Assembly: GCA_902770835.1 (NCBI GenBank)
Contig: CACXUM010000014.1
Coordinates: forward strand, 1 to 64,000
From: an uncultured Bacteroidia bacterium
GTDB taxonomy: Bacteria; Bacteroidota; Bacteroidia; Bacteroidales; F082
Reading direction: 5' to 3'
DNA: 64,000 bases
A program made the translations under genes and the position numbers. Each line of letters begins with the position of its first letter. Positions within the stretch are counted from its first letter, which is position 1. This document shows positions 59,512-64,000 of the stretch, piece after piece. Below the pieces are notes generated by a model that did no database searches, was not told where the DNA came from, and worked only from the letters and a program-made list of their open reading frames with translations.

Positions 59512-60129
59512 ATGTCAACAAGACCTGAACTCAAAAATGAAGCCCTCGGGATGCTTAGGGGCAAATGGACACAGCCCGTTGTGGCAGCACTGATAGTGAC
59601 CTTGGTCAGCGGAGTCACTCAAGGCGGAAGCCAAACCCAATTACCGTCATTCATCACGATTGGTTTCCTCGTCGCGCTTCTCATTGCCGAAAACCTTCAA
59701 TACGGCTTCTCGGTCGGGATGCTCCGTTTCAACCGTGGCCGCGAAAACACTGTCAACGAAATGATTAGTGCGGGATTTAAGGAAGACTACGGCAGAGTGT
59801 TGGGAATCATGCTTTTAGGCACGGTTTATATCCTGCTATGGTGTCTGCTGCTTATCATTCCTGGCATCATCAAGGCCTACGCCTTCAGCATGGCGCCCTA
59901 CATTGCCGAAGACAACCCAGAACTCGGCCCCGGCGAGTGCCTCCGTCGCAGCGAAGCACTGATGTACGGCCACAAGATGGATCTTTTCATGCTGCACCTC
60001 AGTTTCATCGGCTGGATTCTTTTGGGAATCCTCACCCTCGGCATTGGCCTGCTTTGGGTTACGCCGTGGATGGAAATGGCGCAAGTGAAGTTTTATGAGG
60101 AACTGAAGGCTGAAGCAACTAACGCATAA
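59512..60129 (+). CDS. DUF975 membrane protein
   Basis: 205 residues, four to five TM helices. DUF975 marks: LKNEALGMLRGKW at the start, IPGIIKAYAFSMAPYI, and RRSEALMYGHKMDLF(ML). It ends at a bidirectional terminator and is monocistronic. Function unknown. Confidence 0.85.
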   Translation: MSTRPELKNEALGMLRGKWTQPVVAALIVTLVSGVTQGGSQTQLPSFITIGFLVALLIAENLQYGFSVGMLRFNRGRENTVNEMISAGFKEDYGRVLGIMLLGTVYILLWCLLLIIPGIIKAYAFSMAPYIAEDNPELGPGECLRRSEALMYGHKMDLFMLHLSFIGWILLGILTLGIGLLWVTPWMEMAQVKFYEELKAEATNA

Positions 60130-60149
60130 TTGCAGCTTCCCAAAAAACA

Positions 60150-60188
60150 AAAAATCGGCTTATGGGAAAACCCGCAAGCCGATTTTTC
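60150..60188. terminator. Bidirectional terminator
   Basis: AAAATCGGCTT pairs with AAGCCGATTTT around a 14-nt loop, between the convergent DUF975 and pepT genes. Confidence 0.75.
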
Positions 60189-60204
60189 TTTGGTTTACAA
60201 TGGT

Positions 60205-61428
60205 TTAGCCTTCAGCTTGGAACAGAGTGATGATGTTGAGAATCACCTCCGAAGCCTTCATCATGCTTTCCAAAGGAACATATTCCAATTTGCCGTGGAA
60301 ATTGTGTCCGCCGGCGAAGATGTTGGGGCAAGGCAAGCCCATGAACGAAAGGTTGGCACCGTCGGTGCCGCCACGGATGGGCTGCACTTTCGGTTTGATG
60401 TTAGCCATCTCCATCGCCTTAATCGCTCTTTCCACGATGAAGAAATGCGGCTCCACTTCTTGGCGCATGTTGTAGTATTGGTGCTTCAGTTCCAACTTCA
60501 CCACGTCGCCGTATTTCTTGTTCAAAAACTCTGCAACAGAGGTGATTAAGGCCTTCTTTTCCTCGAACTTGGCACGGTCGTGGTCGCGGATGATGTAGTT
60601 CATCGTGGTTTCTTCAACCGTGCCGTTGATTTCGGTCAGGTGGAAGAAGCCTTCGTAGCCTTGCGTGTAGCGAGGCACTTGCTCCACAGGCAGCATCGCG
60701 TTGAGTTCCATAGCGATAAGCATCGAGTTCACCATCTTGTCCTTGCCATAGCCGGGATGGATGTTGCTGCCCTGCACATGAATCTTCGCGGCGGCAGCGT
60801 TGAAGTTTTCGTACTCCAACTCGCCGATTTCGCCGCCGTCCATCGTGTAGGCGTATTTCGCGCCGAACTTCTTCACGTCGAACTTCACCACACCGCGTCC
60901 GATTTCCTCGTCGGGCGTGAACCCAATCTTGATTTCGCCATGCTTGAAGTCGGGGTGCTCCATGATGTATTGGGCGGCATACATGATTTCTGCCACACCC
61001 GCCTTGTCGTCGGCGCCGAGCAAGGTCAAGCCGTCGGTGGTAATCATCGTCTGGCCTTTGTATTGCTGCATTTCAGGGAATTCCGAAACGCGCAAGACGA
61101 TGTTCTTTTCCTTGTTCAGGACGATGTCGCCACCGTCGTAGTTCGGGATGATTTGCGGCTTGATGTCCGCTCCCGAAGCATCCGGCGAGGTGTCGACATG
61201 GGCGATGAAACCGATGGCAGGAATGTCCTTTTCCACATTGGAAGGAATGGTCGCCATCACATAGCCGTATTCGTCAAGCATGGCTTCGATGCCAATAGCT
61301 TGCAGTTCGTCGCGGAGCATAGCCAATAGGTTCAACTGCTTGGTGGTGCTGGGTTGCGATTCGGAGTTTTCGTCGGAGGTGGTCTCCACGGAGACGTATC
61401 TCAGAAATTTGTCTAAAAGTTTTTCCAT
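60205..61428 (-). CDS. pepT: Peptidase T (tripeptide aminopeptidase)
   Basis: 407 residues, the expected length. Zinc-binding M20 marks are GFIAHVDTSPDASG, LLGADDKAGVAEIMYA, IGFTPDEEIGRGV and YTMDGGEIGELE, then LRIGTDGA-type IRGGTDGANLSFMGLPCPN. It removes N-terminal residues from tripeptides in the cytoplasm. Confidence 0.95.
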   Translation of the reverse strand: MEKLLDKFLRYVSVETTSDENSESQPSTTKQLNLLAMLRDELQAIGIEAMLDEYGYVMATIPSNVEKDIPAIGFIAHVDTSPDASGADIKPQIIPNYDGGDIVLNKEKNIVLRVSEFPEMQQYKGQTMITTDGLTLLGADDKAGVAEIMYAAQYIMEHPDFKHGEIKIGFTPDEEIGRGVVKFDVKKFGAKYAYTMDGGEIGELEYENFNAAAAKIHVQGSNIHPGYGKDKMVNSMLIAMELNAMLPVEQVPRYTQGYEGFFHLTEINGTVEETTMNYIIRDHDRAKFEEKKALITSVAEFLNKKYGDVVKLELKHQYYNMRQEVEPHFFIVERAIKAMEMANIKPKVQPIRGGTDGANLSFMGLPCPNIFAGGHNFHGKLEYVPLESMMKASEVILNIITLFQAEG

Positions 61429-61449
61429 TTTCGTGCGGTTTAATTTGGC

Positions 61450-61458
61450 ACAAAAATA
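61450..61458 (-). promoter_or_regulatory. -7-like element of pepT
   Basis: The minus strand reads TATTTTTGT, 22 nt before ATG 61428. Confidence 0.45.
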
Positions 61459-61482
61459 GTCTTTTTTTTAATACAAAATAAA

Positions 61483-61508
61483 CCGCGACAGAATCGCTCC
61501 TGTCGCGG
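61483..61508 (-). terminator. Terminator of the second YitT gene
   Basis: CCGCGACAG pairs perfectly with CTGTCGCGG around an 8-nt loop; T-rich DNA follows on the minus strand. Confidence 0.65.
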
Positions 61509-61529
61509 CACCATGAAAACAACATCAAT

Positions 61530-62522
61530 TTAACGCTTTTCAGCGTGTTTTCTTGCCCTGTGGCGGTCTTTTGCCCACAGGCCGTACACCTCACTCACGT
61601 TGCCCGCCGTGGTGAAAGCGTTGATTTCGTTCTTGCCAAGGTATTCCATCAGTTTTGAGAATTCGTCGTTGGTGAGCAACGATTCCAATTCAATTGACTT
61701 TTCGTTGGTGTAGCCTCCGATGACTTCATAAAGCGTGCAGCCACGATGTAGGTCGTCAATAATGAAACGGCGGATGCGGTCGTAGTCTTTCGAGACGATG
61801 CAAACACGCTTGCGTTGGTTGAGGTTGGCGGTGAACATATTCACAACCAGACCGTTAATCCAAGTGGCGATGAGGCCGATGACAACCATCTGGAAGGGGT
61901 TGATGGCGAAAGCCGTGAGGCAGATGATGGCACCCGCCACGCTCACCGACTTGCCCATGTCGAAGTGCAAGTATTTGTTGACAATCTTGGCCAAAATGTC
62001 GAGGCCGCCCGTGGAAGCGTTGATGGAGAACATCAGCGTTTGGGCCGCGCTGAGGATAATCACGCAGCAAAGCAGGTCGAACCACGGGTTGCCCATCACG
62101 GAATAAGCCGAACTTGGGTCAACACCCATATTAATAAGGTAGCTGTTCGGGGTGGCGAAGTTTTCCCAAGGGTAAATCCATTCGCACACCTTGGTCATGG
62201 GACCGAGAATCATGGCGCAATACACCGTTTTGAGGCCGAACTCCTTGCCGATGAGCAAATAGGCCAGAATCAGCAAGATAGCGTTGATGATGGAAATCAT
62301 CATCGAAAGGCTGATGCTGATGCCCATGCCGTTGAAAATGTTGGTCAGCACGATGGAGAGACCCGAAATGGAGCCGACAATCAGCTTGCTCGGGACGAGG
62401 AAATAATACACGCAAACGCCCGTCATAAACATGCCGAAAGTCATAATCAGCAGTTCAACCCAGAACTTTTTGCTCACCAAAGCCGAGCCTACTTCCTTCA
62501 TTATGTCATTAAACTTACTCAT
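61530..62522 (-). CDS. YitT family membrane protein, second
   Basis: 330 residues; about six TM helices (to ~230) and a C-terminal DUF2179-like domain (about 240-320, with DRIRRFIIDDLHRGCTLY and GGYTNE). NASTGGLDILAKIV is the counterpart of GATSGGSDII in the first copy. A TACC-like box is not clear upstream; GACCTTTGC (62575-62583 region) is the best candidate. Confidence 0.88.
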   Translation of the reverse strand: MSKFNDIMKEVGSALVSKKFWVELLIMTFGMFMTGVCVYYFLVPSKLIVGSISGLSIVLTNIFNGMGISISLSMMISIINAILLILAYLLIGKEFGLKTVYCAMILGPMTKVCEWIYPWENFATPNSYLINMGVDPSSAYSVMGNPWFDLLCCVIILSAAQTLMFSINASTGGLDILAKIVNKYLHFDMGKSVSVAGAIICLTAFAINPFQMVVIGLIATWINGLVVNMFTANLNQRKRVCIVSKDYDRIRRFIIDDLHRGCTLYEVIGGYTNEKSIELESLLTNDEFSKLMEYLGKNEINAFTTAGNVSEVYGLWAKDRHRARKHAEKR

Positions 62523-62627
62523 AACACTTTGAATTACAATTTTTTAATTACAAATTCGTTTTTGATTTTTGAGGCTGCAAAGGTCGGAAATCTTTTTGAG
62601 ATATGAAAATAATTCGAATAATAATTG

Positions 62628-62636
62628 TATTTTTGC
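62628..62636 (+). promoter_or_regulatory. -7 element of the alcohol dehydrogenase operon
   Basis: TATTTTTGC, 19 nt before ATG 62655. Confidence 0.55.
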
Positions 62637-62654
62637 TCCACTAAAGATCAAATC

Positions 62655-63863
62655 ATGGAAACCTATCATATCAGAAAACAGATTCACCGTTTGCCCGGCA
62701 AGGTGATTCACACCGTCCCGCTGCCGCAGCCACAGTTGGTGGAAGGCCACGGCGCACGCAAAAGGATGGGCAAGATTTGCCAAAAATGCGGCTACAAAAA
62801 TGTGCTGGTGGTCACAGACCAAACTTTGAGCAGCCTCGGCTATGAGCAAGCCATTACGCAAGCCTTGGAGGAGGCCGAAATCCATTATGCCGTCTACAAC
62901 GACATCAATTCCGAACCCACTATCGACCTCATTGAAGCGGGTCGCAAAAAGGCCATTGAATGTCAGGCTGAATGTGTGATTGCCCTCGGAGGCGGTTCGG
63001 TGATGGATACCACCAAGATGATTGCTGCTGGAGCAAAGATGCCTCGTAGAAGCGTCAAGTCCTTGCTGATAAAGTTCTTGCCTGTCCCGGGTAAGACGTT
63101 GCCCATGATTTCGGTGCCTTCCACGGCTGGCACGGGAGCCGAAGTCACTGTGGGTGCCGTGGTACACAACAGCCAAGGGGTGAAGACTTCCACCGTGTTG
63201 ATTGGCCTTGATGTGACCCATGTGGTGCTCGACAGCGAACTAACCATCCATGCGCCTCAAACTGTGACTGCCGCCTGCGGCATGGATGCCCTCAGCCATG
63301 TCATTGAAGGTGCCGTCAGCGATGTCAAAGTGGATGAGGCGAACATGTACCTCTCCAAGGAGGGTGTGCGGCTCATTTTCGAGAATCTTCCTGTCGTGAT
63401 TCGCGAACCGGAGAATATCGAAGCGCGTTTGAATATGTGTCGGGCGGCCTATTTTGGCGGCCACGCCATCAACACGCAGTTGGCGGGCTATGTCCACGCC
63501 TTTGCCCACAGCATCGGGGCCAGGTATCATCTGCCTCACGGACAAGCCATCTCCTTGATGCTCATGCCCGTATTAAAATTCCAGAAAGAGGTCTGCACAG
63601 AAAAATACGCTATGTTGGCAAGACATTGCCACATTGCCAATCTCGACACTGACGACGGGCAGGCCGCCGAACTATTCCTGCAAGCCGTTGCCCAATTGAT
63701 GGCTCAATGCGGCATGGACAAGCTCGTGTCGCCCGTAAAAAGCGAGGATTACGAGGAATTGACTCGAATGATTGTCCAAGACTCCATCAATTATTCTGCG
63801 CCTATCACAATGAATAATAACGATATAGAACAGATCCTAAAAACTGTCACACCCAACCCATAA
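62655..63863 (+). CDS. Iron-containing alcohol dehydrogenase
   Basis: About 402 residues from METYHIRKQIH (in-frame GTA/other starts upstream overlap the promoter). NAD-binding GGGSVMDTTK, STAGTGAEVT, then the metal-site segments CGMDALSHVIEGA, GYVHAFAHSIGARYHLPHGQ. Type III Fe-ADH. Substrate unknown. An aldehyde dehydrogenase gene starts 9 nt later, so the pair probably interconverts an alcohol, aldehyde and acid. Confidence 0.92.
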   Translation: METYHIRKQIHRLPGKVIHTVPLPQPQLVEGHGARKRMGKICQKCGYKNVLVVTDQTLSSLGYEQAITQALEEAEIHYAVYNDINSEPTIDLIEAGRKKAIECQAECVIALGGGSVMDTTKMIAAGAKMPRRSVKSLLIKFLPVPGKTLPMISVPSTAGTGAEVTVGAVVHNSQGVKTSTVLIGLDVTHVVLDSELTIHAPQTVTAACGMDALSHVIEGAVSDVKVDEANMYLSKEGVRLIFENLPVVIREPENIEARLNMCRAAYFGGHAINTQLAGYVHAFAHSIGARYHLPHGQAISLMLMPVLKFQKEVCTEKYAMLARHCHIANLDTDDGQAAELFLQAVAQLMAQCGMDKLVSPVKSEDYEELTRMIVQDSINYSAPITMNNNDIEQILKTVTPNP

Positions 63864-63872
63864 CCCCTCATC

Positions 63873-64000
63873 ATGTCCTACACCGAAAACGAAATCAGCG
63901 CAATTGTGGCCGCGCAACGGAAGTTTTTCCGCACCGGCACGACCTTACCCATAAAATGGAGAATCCAGCAACTCAAAAAACTGAAAGCCGCCGTGATAGC
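63873..64000 (+). CDS. Aldehyde dehydrogenase, N-terminal fragment (cut by window end)
   Basis: The 42 residues visible (MSYTENEISAIVAAQRKFF, then a TLPIKWRIQQLKKLKAAVI segment) match the start of class 3-type aldehyde dehydrogenases, where QR-x-F-F...R-x-x-QL-x-x-L-K is conserved. The catalytic parts lie outside the window. Nine nucleotides after the alcohol dehydrogenase stop. Confidence 0.75.
   Translation, partial: MSYTENEISAIVAAQRKFFRTGTTLPIKWRIQQLKKLKAAVI

Overview
The window looks like a chromosomal segment of an uncultured Bacteroidales (Bacteroidota). The reasons are: many starts sit 10-60 nt behind a TAnnTTTGC box (the Bacteroidota -7 element); there are three proteins with type IX secretion (T9SS) C-terminal sorting domains, including a gingipain-like C25 protease; there are PepSY-like lipoproteins, a TonB-domain protein, a SufB-C-D-S operon and AAA/DUF4143 and AAA/DUF1703 ATPases. 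Base composition is near 50% GC by eye, with an AT-rich island at about 24.5-28.7 kb. I cannot place it below order. There are no rRNAs, no CRISPR array and no transposase. The only tRNAs are two identical tRNA-Arg(CCG).

Layout. 0-3.1 kb: a YitT permease, then two identical tRNA-Arg genes that bracket an AAA-ATPase/PD-(D/E)XK gene inside a perfect 96-bp direct repeat. 3.1-8.4 kb: an OmpR-type two-component system followed by four secreted PepSY-like proteins, with a candidate regulator site (11-bp-spaced direct repeat) before the first. 8.4-10.2 kb: a Smr/DUF2027 protein and a PemK/MazF-type pair. 10.2-12.9 kb: a repeat-dense gap, then a small C-terminally anchored protein plus a FISUMP-like lipoprotein behind a long structured leader; a paralogous copy lies at 50.4-52.7 kb. 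12.9-15.9 kb: an MbnP/MbnH copper-protein pair and a TIGR01212 radical SAM protein. 15.9-19.4 kb: two T9SS subtilases. 19.4-20.6 kb: small genes and a HigBA-like pair. 20.6-24.4 kb: etfB-etfA-acyl-CoA dehydrogenase, with etfB carrying an in-frame 54-bp tandem duplication.

24.5-28.7 kb is an AT-rich, decaying accessory island: a frameshifted fragment, a membrane protein coupled to a PD-(D/E)XK nuclease broken by one in-frame TGA, a zinc-ribbon/TonB protein, and a DUF1016 nuclease that has lost its core. 28.7-35.3 kb: a SWIM protein, an orphan HydE-like enzyme and the C25 protease. 35.3-46.0 kb: MazEF, an MBL/beta-CASP hydrolase, HisS, histidine ammonia-lyase, two membrane proteins and the suf operon, whose sufS contains an in-frame palindromic repeat. 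46.1-50.1 kb: three AAA/DUF4143 ATPases, one behind four 22-bp direct repeats. 52.8-59.5 kb: a glycosyltransferase, an AbiF/Abi_2 HEPN protein with a hairpin RNA candidate immediately 5', a membrane-anchored PHP protein, a GT39-like enzyme and a DUF2079 protein. 59.5-64 kb: a DUF975 protein, PepT, a second YitT protein, an iron-dependent alcohol dehydrogenase and the start of an aldehyde dehydrogenase.

The strongest leads are the AbiF gene with its 5' hairpin RNA, the tRNA-bounded ATPase/nuclease cassette, the opal-interrupted nuclease/membrane-protein pair, the two paralogous long-leader modules, and the in-frame repeat insertions in sufS and etfB. All functional calls rest on motif recognition by eye; no database search was run.
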